64,000 nt of DNA from NCBI GenBank assembly GCA_021234155.1, contig JAJEKV010000001.1, positions 15,556,245 to 15,620,244 on the forward strand, written 5' to 3'. This DNA is from Isoetes taiwanensis (taxonomy: Eukaryota > Streptophyta > Lycopodiopsida > Isoetales > Isoetaceae). Made by a program: the position numbers and the translations under genes. Below the pieces are notes generated by a model. That model did not search any database. It saw only the letters and a program-made list of their open reading frames with translations, and was not told the origin of the DNA. Positions 12,593 through 24,070 of this stretch are shown here, piece after piece; position 1 is the first letter of the stretch, and each line of letters opens with the position of its first letter.

Positions 12593-12760
12593 TGCCATCG
12601 CATCAGATCGGTCTTCTTGAATGGATGAGCATGCATCTCTTCCATGCATGCATTGCATGAATTTTCTGGGGCTCCGGTTCGTTTGGGGATCGCTATTTCT
12701 TGCAGGTTCTTCGTTGACTTCTCATCGGCATTTTCTCCTCTCTCAGCAGTTCCCTTGACT
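12593..12760. repeat. Direct repeat R1, copy 1 (~168 bp)
   Basis: Starts GCCATCGCATCAGATCGG and ends CAGTTCCCTTGACT. It is about 90 per cent similar to 12,982-13,146. Both copies carry a CATGCATGC-rich middle and the stretch 'ccggttcgtttggggatcg'. The start resembles the GCCATCGGATCG module found at 34,615 and 52,374. Confidence 0.75.
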
Positions 12761-12981
12761 CTTTTTTTTTTTTTTTGAGACCAAGCAGGGGAGCGGCTTC
12801 TTCCTGCTTGGTTTTGACAGTTTGGCGTCTCTTTCCATGTTGTGACATCTTCTTCCCCGATCTTGTCCCTTTTTGGCCGTCCTTCAACCTTTGACCTCGA
12901 TCCCTTTTGATAAGATAGTTCTCTTTTTGTTGGGAGCTTTTATCTGTTTTCATGCAAGCTCTTATTCGAGAATCCCTTCGA

Positions 12982-13146
12982 GCCATCGGATCGGTATTCT
13001 CGAATGGGGAGCATGCATCTCTCCCATGCATGCATGCATTGCATACATTTTCTGGGGTTCCGGTTCGTTTGGGGATCGCTATTTCTTGCAGGTTCTTCAT
13101 CGACTTCTCATCGGCATTTTCTCCTCTCTCAACAGTTCCCTTGACT
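12982..13146. repeat. Direct repeat R1, copy 2
   Basis: Second copy of the 12,593-12,760 repeat. Its start sits inside a perfect 10-bp inverted repeat (ATTCGAGAAT at 12,964-12,973 with ATTCTCGAAT at 12,995-13,004). Together with the T-run hairpin at 13,418-13,500 it may mark the two ends of a ~500-bp LTR-like unit (inference). Confidence 0.7.
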
Positions 13147-13417
13147 CCCACCCACCCTCCCTTCATGTGTATATTATTGTAAATATTGTTTTTTTATCGA
13201 GTGGCATGCATGACCAGGCCCTCGCTCATTTCGAGGTTGTTTTTGTCGCGTGGCACGCGTGACCAGCCCCTCGCTTTTCGAGGTTGTTGTTTTCTTATCT
13301 TGGTGTTCTAGTTTGTTGATGTGTACGTACAGGGGGATGCCCGACTCCCTCTTCTTCAGTCTTCGTGGGTTTTCTTTGTGGGAGCATTTTTTGCAGCTTA
13401 CCTTGTGTTCAAGCCCC

Positions 13418-13500
13418 TTGCCAAGGGCTTATCACTAGGATTTTTTCTCGAAAAGCCGAAAGGGCGGGGTTTTTTAATCCCGGCGATAAGCTTTCGGCAG
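13418..13500 (+). repeat. T-run hairpin element, copy 1
   Basis: The left arm 13,418-13,442 and right arm 13,476-13,500 pair over about 18 of 25 positions, including CTTATC with GATAAG. Between them lies the shared core TTTTTTCTCGAAAAGCCGAA followed by GGGCGGGGTTTTTTAATCC. The core recurs at 52,779-52,816 (same strand) and 3,725-3,770 (opposite strand), with unrelated arms each time. Confidence 0.6.
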
Positions 13501-14694
13501 GTACACATAACCGACATCTATAGAATGTTTTTGGGGTCCAGATATAACTAGATGTTCCATGTGTTTTCATTGTGGATCGCTTGCAAACGTGCAACTACCC
13601 ACTCTCAACCATTGTAGAATTCTGCTGAGATGAACGAAAAACCTAGCTTCCTCCACAAAGTTGCCACCAAAAGCTCTAAGTAGCCTAATACATGCAAATC
13701 CAAGCCTTTTACACTTAGAATAACCCGCTGAGGAGCCCAATCCGAAATAATAACTCCTTGCTTTGGATTTGACCTTGAAATCCTTCTGGAAACGTGACTA
13801 TGAAGAATTTTGAAGTGACCCATATTGCTGGCTTCTAAACCTTCTGCAAATTTGAGCATCCTTTAGTGTCTCCCAGCTTCCAAAATCCAACCGTACACTC
13901 TGCTTTTCCTTCCAACCATTCTAAACAAGAAACAGAGAAAGGTTAGAACTAAACAAAGAAACTACAACAAAGAAACAAGAAAGGTTAAAACTAAACTGCA
14001 ACAAAGAAACAAGAAAGGTTAGAACTTAACAAGGACGAAGAAAGCACAGTTAAATCGAGGAAAAAAACCTTCAAGGACATGACAGATCTTCAAGAAATCC
14101 TCAAAACACTTGAAAGGCAGCTCCAAATCCGGCAGACATCAATCGATAGCTACAGCCAAGACGCCTCCACAGAAGCAAAATGCAGGGCAAGCGCCACAGC
14201 ACAAAGGGAGTTCACATAGTTATAGCCGTACAATTTAGGTGAGTGACCCAAAAGGGTTTATTTTGGACTTGAACCATACATATACTCTTACCTAGGGGGC
14301 TTTTTTTAGACGACTTTGGTTCAATATGTGGCTGAAAATGGGGGTTTTTGGAAGATTTCTAAGGCGTATACAAGGGGGTTTTCGGCGACCCCTTGCACGC
14401 ACATGAGGTACCCCCTATATGATAGGTGCATCCCCTGGGCCACAGCAGCGCCTCAGAAAAAACGTAATGCGCTGCCGGAACTATGTCATAGCCAAAACTT
14501 TGAAAGAAAGCTCAAATACGCATGCAATAATAATTTTGGCCACATCAGTGACACGTTGGCGCCACCTCGTAAAAAGGCCCCTCGTTGATTATGTAATCGT
14601 AAAAACCAGGTACGTTCAATTCTTGCCCCTGCGCTAATCAGATCATGCCATTTGGCAAGTTTCAAATCAAGAATCCTGAGTTCGTCACTGCCAT

Positions 14695-14818
14695 TCCTGT
14701 TTTACTTGCATTCCGGAAGGCATCCCTGTTTTACTTGCAATCTGGCATGATTTACTTGCATTCCGCTGATTTACTTGCATTCTGCTCGCATTCTGCTCAT
14801 GTTTACCTGCATTCTGAC
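14695..14818 (+). repeat. Short tandem repeats around TTTACTTGCATTC
   Basis: Five to six degenerate copies of a unit centred on TTTACTTGCATTCYGC follow each other with 20-33-bp spacing. They end just upstream of the cruciform at 14,839-14,909. Confidence 0.7.
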
Positions 14819-14838
14819 TTCAAGAATCGAACGTTCCT

Positions 14839-14909
14839 TGTTTCCACGTTATAGGAAAGCCCATTTAGCGGGCTTTCCTGCTGTGGAAACAGGGCGACGC
14901 GCGGCCCTG
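14839..14909. repeat. Nested perfect hairpins (cruciform-forming)
   Basis: An outer 9-bp stem TGTTTCCAC/GTGGAAACA (14,839-14,847 and 14,883-14,891) encloses an inner 9-bp stem GGAAAGCCC/GGGCTTTCC (14,854-14,862 and 14,870-14,878). A third hairpin CAGGGC/GCCCTG (14,890-14,895 and 14,904-14,909) overlaps the outer stem by two bases. It is followed by GTTGATCATGTAATCGTAAA, which also occurs at about 14,584-14,604 (as GTTGATTATG...). The two flanking copies suggest the end regions of a small mobile element. Confidence 0.6.
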
Positions 14910-15744
14910 TTGATCATGTAATCGTAAAGTTAAGGTGCCCTAGATTCAGCCTTCGTATCCAATGGCACTGTGCCACGTGGCAACCATTCTTTTCCTGAAT
15001 GTTGCCCAGAATTCTAGCCGACATTCTGCATGACATTCTAAGGCTGAGATTCCACTGGCACAGTTATGGGCATGTCAATTAACTGAACACCAATCCTTTG
15101 ATGGCATCTCAGATATGAAGCTTGGATGATGATTCCACTACCGCAGTTAGCAGTTTGAAAACTCTCACATCTAATTGCAAAACACTCGGTTAACTATCAG
15201 GGGAGCACCTCCGTCACTTTGGGATTATGATAATTGTCGTGGGCTGGATTTCTGCCAAGTAGAGAGCAGATGCCATAGATTTTCGCCAAGTTTGATTTTT
15301 TTAAATTCTTGAACGAATTGCCGCTGCCGTGAGTGGAATCATCGCCTATCTTAGGTCACAGAAGAAGGAAGCCGCAGTTAAGATTTTGCTCCCAAGTGCC
15401 GTTGCCGATAGTGGAATCTGGCCCTAAATTTCCGCCTGCTATTCTTCACTTCAACCGTTGGATGGCCGCCACGTGGCATTAAATCTACGGCACCTGTGAC
15501 TTCACATTACAGGAATGCCCCTCTGCCTTGGATTCCTGCGAGTCGGGCAGGCCAGGACTCGCATACAAAACGCCAAGGGGGGGTTTCCGTGGCTAAAACT
15601 TTCGTTTCGTATTACTTTCATATATTCTGTTTGTCCCAGCATAGTTTTATTAGGGCTTGGTTCGCAAAATGAAGGTAGCCAGTTGCATGTAATATGCTGT
15701 GCTCTACATCGTAGCTCCTAGGTTCGTGTTTTTCAAATCGCAAT
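14910..15744. other. Upstream region of the four-pass membrane gene
   Basis: There is no gene in this stretch. A promoter for the gene starting at 15,745 would lie here, but I see no convincing TATA box at a set distance from a defined start of transcription. Confidence 0.4.
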
Positions 15745-18448
15745 ATGAAGAGAGCAGGAGATGCCCTCCGTCAGGCCTTTATGTCTAGGGATGACTATGA
15801 AGCTCTCAGGGAAGAAGATAAAGTGTTGGACGGGATGGCAAAACCCACTTTGGCTGTGGGTTCAGTTCTGCTGGGGGGGTCTGTGTTAGTAGCAGGAATT
15901 GTTATGACGGATATCTTATTTGAAATAACAGGGAAAGAATGGCCCTCCTGCCAGAAAAAGAGAATCACACCTTTGGATGTAAATATAAGGGATAGGCCGA
16001 ACGCCTCCTACATGTTAACTGAAGAAGAAGCTGCGCGGTATTTTTTGTTGGTGATTTTCCTTCCAACGCTTTTGGTTTTCTTCCTGTCTGTGGTCTATCT
16101 TATTGCAGGTAATGCAAAATTGTAAATTGCGTCTCATGTTATATGAGAGTGTATGCTTGAGCATTTTCATCTTTGGGGACTCATTGACATATAACAAAGT
16201 ATTAGATTTCATCATCACCATGCAAATCCATCCTGATTTATTGATGAACTTATATCTTCAAGGTAGACAAATTCAACCATTAGAGCTGGTTAAAGTACCT
16301 GAGGACTGGAGATTGGTGCAAATTTGCCATCTGATCTTTAGTTCGGTTGCATATTTTATGTTAGCATTATTTTTTTCTTTCCCTATTCACTTTCATGCTC
16401 CCTCCTTTTATGGACTTTGAATGGCGGAGGTATACTAGTTGAAAGTGGGGCCTCTTTCACACATCACATAGATCAAGATATACAGTTGTTGATTTTCTCC
16501 ATCTTCAGCCTATAAGGGCTTGTAAAGATGTGTTGGATCATCTTTGTAACTTATTTTTACAATTATTTTCTAGGTATCGTAGTTGCGTATTCTGCTCCAA
16601 AGAGGAATTTCTGTTTGAAGGTTGTTGAAAACAACTGTTGTGCTGCTAAACGAGGTAGGCAGTCTATTATCACGACCAGTGTTACGACACATAAAACGAG
16701 TTATTGAAATTTTGATTTCTTGTTAGACACTAGAATTCCATTCTGGCCAGCCGTCAGTATGCTTAACTTCTAGAAGCCTTCTTCAATGAATTTATACCCG
16801 CTTTGTTCACTCTGTATCTGATGCAATGCATGAGTGGAATAGATCTATTTTATGTCATAAGCTGTCAGAGGGAATTGAGGAGGGTATTTATTTTGAAGAC
16901 TGTTACACGCAGTTCATACAAGGATAAGATGTTTTATTCTTAAATATCATTCACCCACAGGCAAGAGTATTAAAGATGGTATTGCCATGAACTGTCGGAG
17001 CTTAAACTTGGACACAATTAATATTTGCATCCTCATGATCATGCCAAAAAAATAACTCCAATTCTCTCCGTGGCTAATATATATTTTCCCCATTGGGTGC
17101 CATTAAAATAACTCGAGTTCTCTCAATGGCTGGTATATATTTTCCATGATCATACCATTGATAACAATCATAGTGGTTTGAAGAACTTTTGTGTTTCAAG
17201 AGGATATGACTTGTGATGTTTCGTTAGCAGTTGCATGCCAGGGCTTATGCTATTTTATTTGCGCTTGCAACAGGATTACATTCAAGGCAGCAGGATTTTA
17301 AGGGAGTTTGCATTGTTGTATATTTGTCTTTAATACCATTATCTTACATCCATTATTGTCTCTAGTTCTATTAAGAGACGCTTTAAGGGAAGGTTTTGGG
17401 AAAGCCTTGCTATTGAAAACGGGTTTGATAAGTCTTTATTGTGAACCCTTTCTGGCCGGTCTGATTATGTGCTCGCGAGTCCATTTCTGCAGGAGTCAGA
17501 AGAGAGATTGTAGAATTCCAATGGATCCAGCTCCTCAAGTTATAGTTGGAACTTGTAGAAAAAGCGAGTGATTATAATATAGAAACCAGATATTAGAAGT
17601 CGTAGAAAAAAAGCCTTAGGCAACTTTTTCCAAGTCAGTGGAACTTGCATTATCTGCTCAAAAAGGAACTCTAGTTTTATGATCGGGGGAGCCATTCATA
17701 GGATTTACTCAAGAGAATACCATACAATAGTACTAATCTGGTTTACGACTGGTTTATCACCACTGCATGTCTATGGCTTGGGCTCAAAACAGGACTCACC
17801 TCTAGTTTTATGATAGAACAGACAGATGATTGGGTCATTCATAGGATTTAACTCGAAAATAATGCCATGCAATATGAGCTTTTAAACGCCCAAGGAAAAA
17901 CTTCTGGTATGTTTAGTTATGGATCACTTTATTCTACTATACTCATAAAATGCTGCTACCCTTTTATAGTATTTTCTATGCATCATCGTTAAACCCCTTT
18001 CCTCCTTTTAACAGGTGGAGTACGCTGCTTGGCAACATTGAATATTGCATTTCTAGTGGCTTTTGCCCTCATGGCATTATTTCTGGGTTCTAGTATACTG
18101 ACCCTTCAAACAGACTGTTCACTCACTTTATTCTGGTGCTATGAAATAGTATGCTGGGGTCTTGTTTTCTTATTTGGTGGTTCAGCTTTTTTTTTAAACC
18201 AGAAGTCTGCTCAAGTTATGGATGAAGGCAAGCATTATGGCCACCATGCAGTTGGAGTGGAAATGCTAGAAACACCAATTGAGCCAACCCCAGAAGTGCA
18301 AAGAAGGATTGTGGCTGGTTTTAGAAGCTGGATGGGTCCATCGGTTCTCTCCTCTGATGATGAGGGTGGAGATTTGGATGAATTCTGGGATGATGAAGCT
18401 CAAGGACCTTATGGAATGTTGGATTCCACAAGGGTTGGTCATGAGTAA
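15745..18448 (+). CDS. Four-pass membrane protein, unknown function
   Basis: Three coding exons join cleanly: 15,745-16,108, 16,574-16,654 and 18,015-18,448. Both introns have GT...AG ends and phase 1, and together the exons give 292 residues and a stop. The start is the ATG at 15,745, after 'aaatcgcaat'. The N-terminal ~35 residues are charged (MKRAGDALRQAF...). Predicted membrane spans lie at about residues 36-60, 98-127, 157-178 and 185-209. A cysteine-containing hydrophilic loop (VVENNCCAAKRG) separates spans 2 and 3. The C-terminal ~80 residues are soluble and acidic (SSDDEGGDLDEFWDDEAQ). I do not recognise the family by name; the order is that of a plant integral membrane protein with an acidic cytosolic tail. 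The frame is open across all exons with conserved splice phases, so I take it as a functioning gene. Intron 2 (1,360 bp) holds a ~60-bp tandem duplication near 17,050-17,145. The neighbours are mobile DNA and give no functional hint. Confidence 0.8.
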
Positions 18449-21400
18449 ATTATATAAATTTGTTATGGAGGATATAGGGTCCCATTCCTTGGGCATTCAA
18501 TCTCTCTGCACTCAGTTTTTGGAATGGTGGGAGCCTGTGGAAATCACTTTGAGATTTGCAGTCCTAAATCTCCAGTTCATCCGCCGAGCTTTAACCATCA
18601 CATTGTCTGTGCATACTAGTCGTATGTAGCATGTCCTACAAATGTATACCTGCATATTATTTGGGAATGCCCTTTGTGGAGTGCATCTTGAGAATCATTA
18701 ATGGTTTCTGCTTTAAATTCGAATTGACATTCTCAGCTAAGCAAAGGACGCACCCTTGATCTGGGAAACGTATTCCTTTTCAAAGGACACATTGGGAAGG
18801 AAATCATCCCCACATATGACTTCATAAATAAATAATTGTTGAAATGGCTTCTGCTTGGGTGAACGTTTTCCTTCCGAAGGGACTGAAGATATTTTCATAC
18901 TCGGAATCAACTCATCATCTTGACACGTTGATCCTCCGAAATGTTTAAAGTACCTTGAGCATTGTGAATAAGCAAGACACTCTGAACTTGAGCATTGTAA
19001 ATAAGCAAGACACGCAAGGTTTGCTTTCGGTTTTGAATGTTCTTGGTTTTTTATTCCATTCATTTTTTGCATGTAAAACAAGGAATAAATAATGACAGGA
19101 ATAAATAAGTTGATCAAACTTGGAGAAGCTTCATCTTTTCCCACGTACCAACATGCTTTCTAGATTGCATCATTACATCTGCATATCTGAAATGATGCAA
19201 ATTCCATCCTATAGGCTCAAAGAAGGGATTAAATTTCAAAAGCAGAAATTACATAAAAGCAAGATGTGACCAGCCTTTTTAGTGAAGAGGATTATTATCT
19301 GATCAACAGGACTTTCAGATATTGCATGCTTCAATGCATTAAAATGAGAACTAATTTTATGCTCTCTTTCATCATGATGTTCCTCCATGGAATCATTTCC
19401 ACTGCTGGTACATTCTGCATTGCTCAGAGATTAGATCTCCCCTGAATGACTTGGAATGAGAAGTTCCTTTAGAAACATTGTCATAGTAATATCCAAGCCT
19501 ACTTCTATATGTCATCACCAGTATTCTTAGCTGAAACGACTTATTTTCCTGCTAGGTCAATCGTGTAAAACTTTTGGGATGCTATTGCTATGACAACTTT
19601 GAAAATGGGTGCATGGTGCTTGTATGTATTCTGTATGGATTCAGTGAGCAAGTCCGTAAGCTTGTGAATTGGGCAAAATACAAATTTGGCCCTCACAATG
19701 GGGGAATCAAATAGAATTAATTTGAAGGGCATGTGAGATATTATGTGGTTTTTGGGACAGTCCATAAGCTTGTGAATGGACAAAATACAAATTTGGCTCT
19801 CAGAATGGGGGAATCGAATGGAATCAAATAGAATTAATTTGAAGGGCATGTGAGATATTATGTGGTTTTTGGGACACATGTCAAGTTAAACGATTTAAAC
19901 TTTGGTTCACATGTTTGAAACAATACATGCCTAACCATAAATGTTGATGGTGGTGTTGATTTCAAAAACCAATGGTGGTTGTTTCTTATTAATACAAGAA
20001 ATTTATCGCGGCGGCCTTCTCAACCGGCTCACTTCTTGGTTTGACAGTACGTGTGGACATTTGAACTTTGTTCTAATTTAAGCCACATTGTAAAAAAAAG
20101 GTATTGAAGTTAATAAGATACATTTAAATTAATGTTTGCTATGTTAAGCTATTGGTAGCATGATTAATGTTTTCTATGCTAATTATTGGTGGCCCGAGTG
20201 ATGGTGCCACGAGTCAGATAGTTTGTTGCAAAAGATGCATAGGTTGCCTCGTCAACATAAGTCAAGATAAAATGCCATGAAAAAGTTTAATCCCAAATTT
20301 ATAGTTTTACCTAGATAGAACAATGACAATATGGCACAAATATACCAAGGTCTTAATGATGTATCATCTTAATAAATAAAACATTGGAGTAGTACCCTCA
20401 CCACACTGTCACAAACGTAGTTCATTTTAGCAATAAAAGCTGAGAAATCCATTATAATTTTACGCTCATGTATTAGATTCTACAGGTATTGTAGTGCCTA
20501 AATCTCTTGTTTAAGCTCCAAAGTACTTTCTTACATATGCACCAGATTCTGGTAAACATAATTATGCTTGTGAATAGTTGCGATGTCAAATTTATGTAAT
20601 TTCTTAGAAAGTGGAGTAGTCATCAACACAAGTTACATTCTTGATTCTTTTATGCCAAAGACTTTGATTACAACTTTTGTAGCTAGTTCTTCTGCTCTCA
20701 CTTCTGTTATGAATACAGATATATGAATAGATTTGTGATCTAAGTTTATGCATTGTTCCTTTTTTGTTTACTTTTATGCAATGTTGCATGTGCTCCAATC
20801 ATCCATTCTGAAGCCATATGAATGATGACAAGCAGTTGAATGAAGACCTCGAAGATTTGGCTAAAGTTGATCCAGTAGTTCGTCGAGCTCTTAGTTTGGA
20901 GACTTATGAAAGAAATATTTGAGTGGCGTGTTCGATAACGGTGTAATACATTTTTTGTGATACATTTTTTATATAAAAAAAAATTTGATTTCTGGTTAGA
21001 TAAAACCAATGATCACGTTTTGATCATGATTCTTAATGAAAGTTGGACTTGAGATACATTTGAATAGGAATGGTGACCTTGTTTCCTTGTCTTACTTGCT
21101 TAAATGGCCTTTAAGTTGCTGTTGTATCAGAATGTTTCTTTAGCATGAGCTTTCATCTTCAAGACATCATGCTGAGCTTCAGGGCATCATGGTCTATAAT
21201 TTCTGTATCAGAATGTATAGAATGTTTACTAAATTCGGAATGTTATCTAAAATGCTTCATAAATGCAGAATGTTTGCAAAATGTTAACTAGAGCTACTAA
21301 ATGGTAATTCCAAGATCTACTAAATGGTAATTCCAAATATTTGGTAATGTTTGCCATACATGGATTTTGTCAAAATACATGAGGGTAAAAGCATGGGAAA

Positions 21401-23491
21401 AAAGTATTATTTAGTGACCAAAAGGTACCTAAAAGGTACGGAAATATTTGGTAGGTGATTTTTATATATATTTTGATCTCCGTTAGCATTATCCTTATCT
21501 TAACTTTCAATACAATATGTCCTTGACTTTTATTTTGAACTTTTGTCAAGAATACATGAATCGAACAAAAAAGGCCTGATTTTATCTGGAATTGACCCCA
21601 TTTGGAGGGTTCTTGGCTGCCACTGTTGTATCGCGATGAGCAGAAGGGGAGAATTCTTCCTTTTGCTTCATTCAGCCAATCAGGTGGTGACACATAGACC
21701 CAACATTCCATTGGCCTTTTACTTTGCCACATTAGCAATTTTGATGCCTTTTGGATGTGTCCAGGTTCCACTCCTCGAGACTTTTTAGACCCATGTCCCT
21801 ATGTGTGTAATTTGATTGTATTTGTGAATCACAAAGCATTTGTTTGACCATTGTATATTTCTTGCAAATCCCCCCATATTTCCCAACGATAGAGTGGTTA
21901 GTGTAAGAAAGTATTCATTTGACACCTCATATTTATATGTCCATGTATCCAAATTTGATTTATACACAAATCTAAGGCCAATCATGGAGTATTTTTCATT
22001 CTTCATAGCAAACCCTTGTAATTGTAGATATTTGATAGTTTGAAATTAGGTACTCTAGGAGGACGATACACGATCATTAGCATATGCCAATATATTCCTC
22101 AAGATACCGATAAAGCAAGATGTAGCGATAAAGCGCAAGAAATAGCCAATAACATGCTTCATGTGTAATAATACGCTTGCAATGACATGATCATTTCCAT
22201 TTATGAGTGTCATTGATTTCTCGCGTTTTGGCATAACCTTTGAAAATTCTCTCAAACTTTCTATTTTGGCTTATGGAATAAATCTGTGATTTAGACGCAT
22301 CTAGTAGCTTAGTATAGACGTGAATTTCAAAAAATAAATAGGGATTTGACTTATGTAATAGTCATGCGGGTATTCGACTTGTAGAATGCAGGCCCCTTGG
22401 GTATTCGACTTATGAGATACGAGATTGATTAGAAGAGTCTAATACCCTAGTTTTACGGAAAAGCCATTTCGGCAAAGGGGTTTTTTCAGTTTATGGAATA
22501 AACTGGAAAGTTGAAACCACGAGTCTAAACCCCCTATTCACGATTCTAATACCCCTTTTTGAAATCCAACCCAAAATAGTGAGCCTAAAAAAGCACCGAA
22601 TGATTTTATGTGTGTTGATTCACTATTGGTTCATTTTGTAAACTTATTCATTTTTGCACTGTACACAATTGGGTCCATGGTCCATTATTGGCGTCCCTCT
22701 TCTTTGATTCTCTTGTTTCTGAAATTCTCTACTTTCTGAAATTCTCTGCATTTTTAGGGGCTTCTTGGGGCTTAGATTTCCCGTTTACGAGCTCGTATTA
22801 GTCGATTATTTTGAGTGAGATTGTTCTTGTGATGAATCCTTCTTGGTTTGTGTCTTTCATCTAGATTTGTCCGCTTCTATATTTGATTTTCCTTGGCACT
22901 CAGTGCGCATTGCTTGATTGATTTTTGGGCCAGATTTTGCTGGTATGTTTGTCATTTTTTTGTCAGATTCTTGACCTTTTCTCTCTCGATTGATCTATTT
23001 CTTCCGGCACTAGCATCGCATTCTTTGATTCTCTTCCTTTCAATTCAAATTCTCCATTGTGGAATACAGCTGTGGACAGTTGTCCCTATGCCTCCAAGAA
23101 TTTGCTTGCCCATTTTTTTTCCTCCTTTCTTTAAACTATAAAAACCTTGTCTATCTGAAAAGAACTAAGGCAAACAGCTTTATATATGTTCAGATCATTA
23201 ATCTAAATTCGAAAGTTTAGATTTTGCCAGAGAAGAGGGATGTTTATATGGCCTCAAACATGCCATTAAAAGCTCCAAATGATTATGTACTGCCGGAATA
23301 ATCAAAAGTTTTGGTAGAATGGCAAACAGTTTATATAATTATGAATTCCTTACAGCACATAGAGTAGGACCATCTCACGAAAAATAGCAGCTGGCTAGAG
23401 TAATCCTTTCTTCTAAAATAGCAGTGTGTTATTCTCAAGACTCTGGTAAATAAGAGTCAACTAAATAATCTTTTATAAGCTTTTCAACAAC
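18449..23491. other. Gene-free stretch between the membrane gene and tRNA-Asp
   Basis: I find no family-like reading frame. It contains the tandem duplication at 19,651-19,877. Near 22,449-22,487 there is a sequence resembling the T-run hairpin core (GGAAAAGCCATTTCGGC then AAAGGGGTTTTTT), but without matching outer arms. Confidence 0.5.
19651..19877. repeat. Tandem duplication, ~110-bp unit
   Basis: Unit 1 (19,651-19,758) and unit 2 (19,759-19,877) are near-identical, from AGTCCRTAAGCTTGTGAAT to GTGGTTTTTGGGAC. Unit 2 has a 9-10-bp internal expansion (GAATGGAATC). Confidence 0.9.
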
Positions 23492-23563
23492 GTCGTTGTA
23501 GTATAGTGGTAAGTATTCCCGCCTGTCACGCGGGTGACCCGGGTTCGATCCCCGGCAACGGCG
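23492..23563 (+). tRNA. tRNA-Asp (anticodon GTC)
   Basis: A complete 72-nt tRNA folds as a cloverleaf. The acceptor stem GTCGTTG pairs with CAACGGC, and the discriminator base is G. The anticodon stem CCCGC/GCGGG (23,518-23,522 and 23,530-23,534) encloses loop CTGTCAC with anticodon GTC at 23,525-23,527. The T arm is CCCGGGTTCGATCCCCGG. The polymerase III A box (TAGTATAGTGG, 23,499) and B box (GGTTCGATCCC, 23,542) are intact. CAACAA lies just upstream, a common initiation context for plant tRNAs. It decodes aspartate codons GAC and GAU. No intron and no encoded CCA. Confidence 0.97.
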
Positions 23564-23567
23564 ATAC

Positions 23568-23572
23568 TTTTT
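23568..23572 (+). terminator. Polymerase III T-run terminator of tRNA-Asp
   Basis: Five consecutive T residues start five bases after the tRNA 3' end, the usual polymerase III stop signal. Confidence 0.85.
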
Positions 23573-24070
23573 CGCTTATCTTTTATTTGATGGACATTCT
23601 TTTGACAACTTCTATTTGACGGACCTTCAAAGAGATTATTATATTCATCCATTCCATCTTAGATTTAATGTATTAATCGTATATTTCAATGGTTTCTGAC
23701 AGCTTTCTTTCCTTTGACGGGCCCTCAAAGAGATCATTATATTCATTCATGCAAACTTACATTTAACAATGGTCTATCTCAATGGTTTCTTACAGAGCTT
23801 TTCTGCAATTTCTCCTTCGCTGTTAGATGTGGACTTTTAGCATACATCGGCAATGGCTGGTTTCTGTTTTTGTCCAGAGTAGTTCTCCTGTTGCAATACT
23901 TATCTGTCTAATAATATTCATTTCTTACAACTTAAATTTGGAATAGCCATAGATTTGAAAAAACGTATTACTCATATATTTCAGTGGTTTTTACAAAGCT
24001 TTGCAGTATACAACTCACCATCTTTTTTCTGCAAGAAGCCGCCTTGCAAAACTGTTTTGTTACATGTCAA

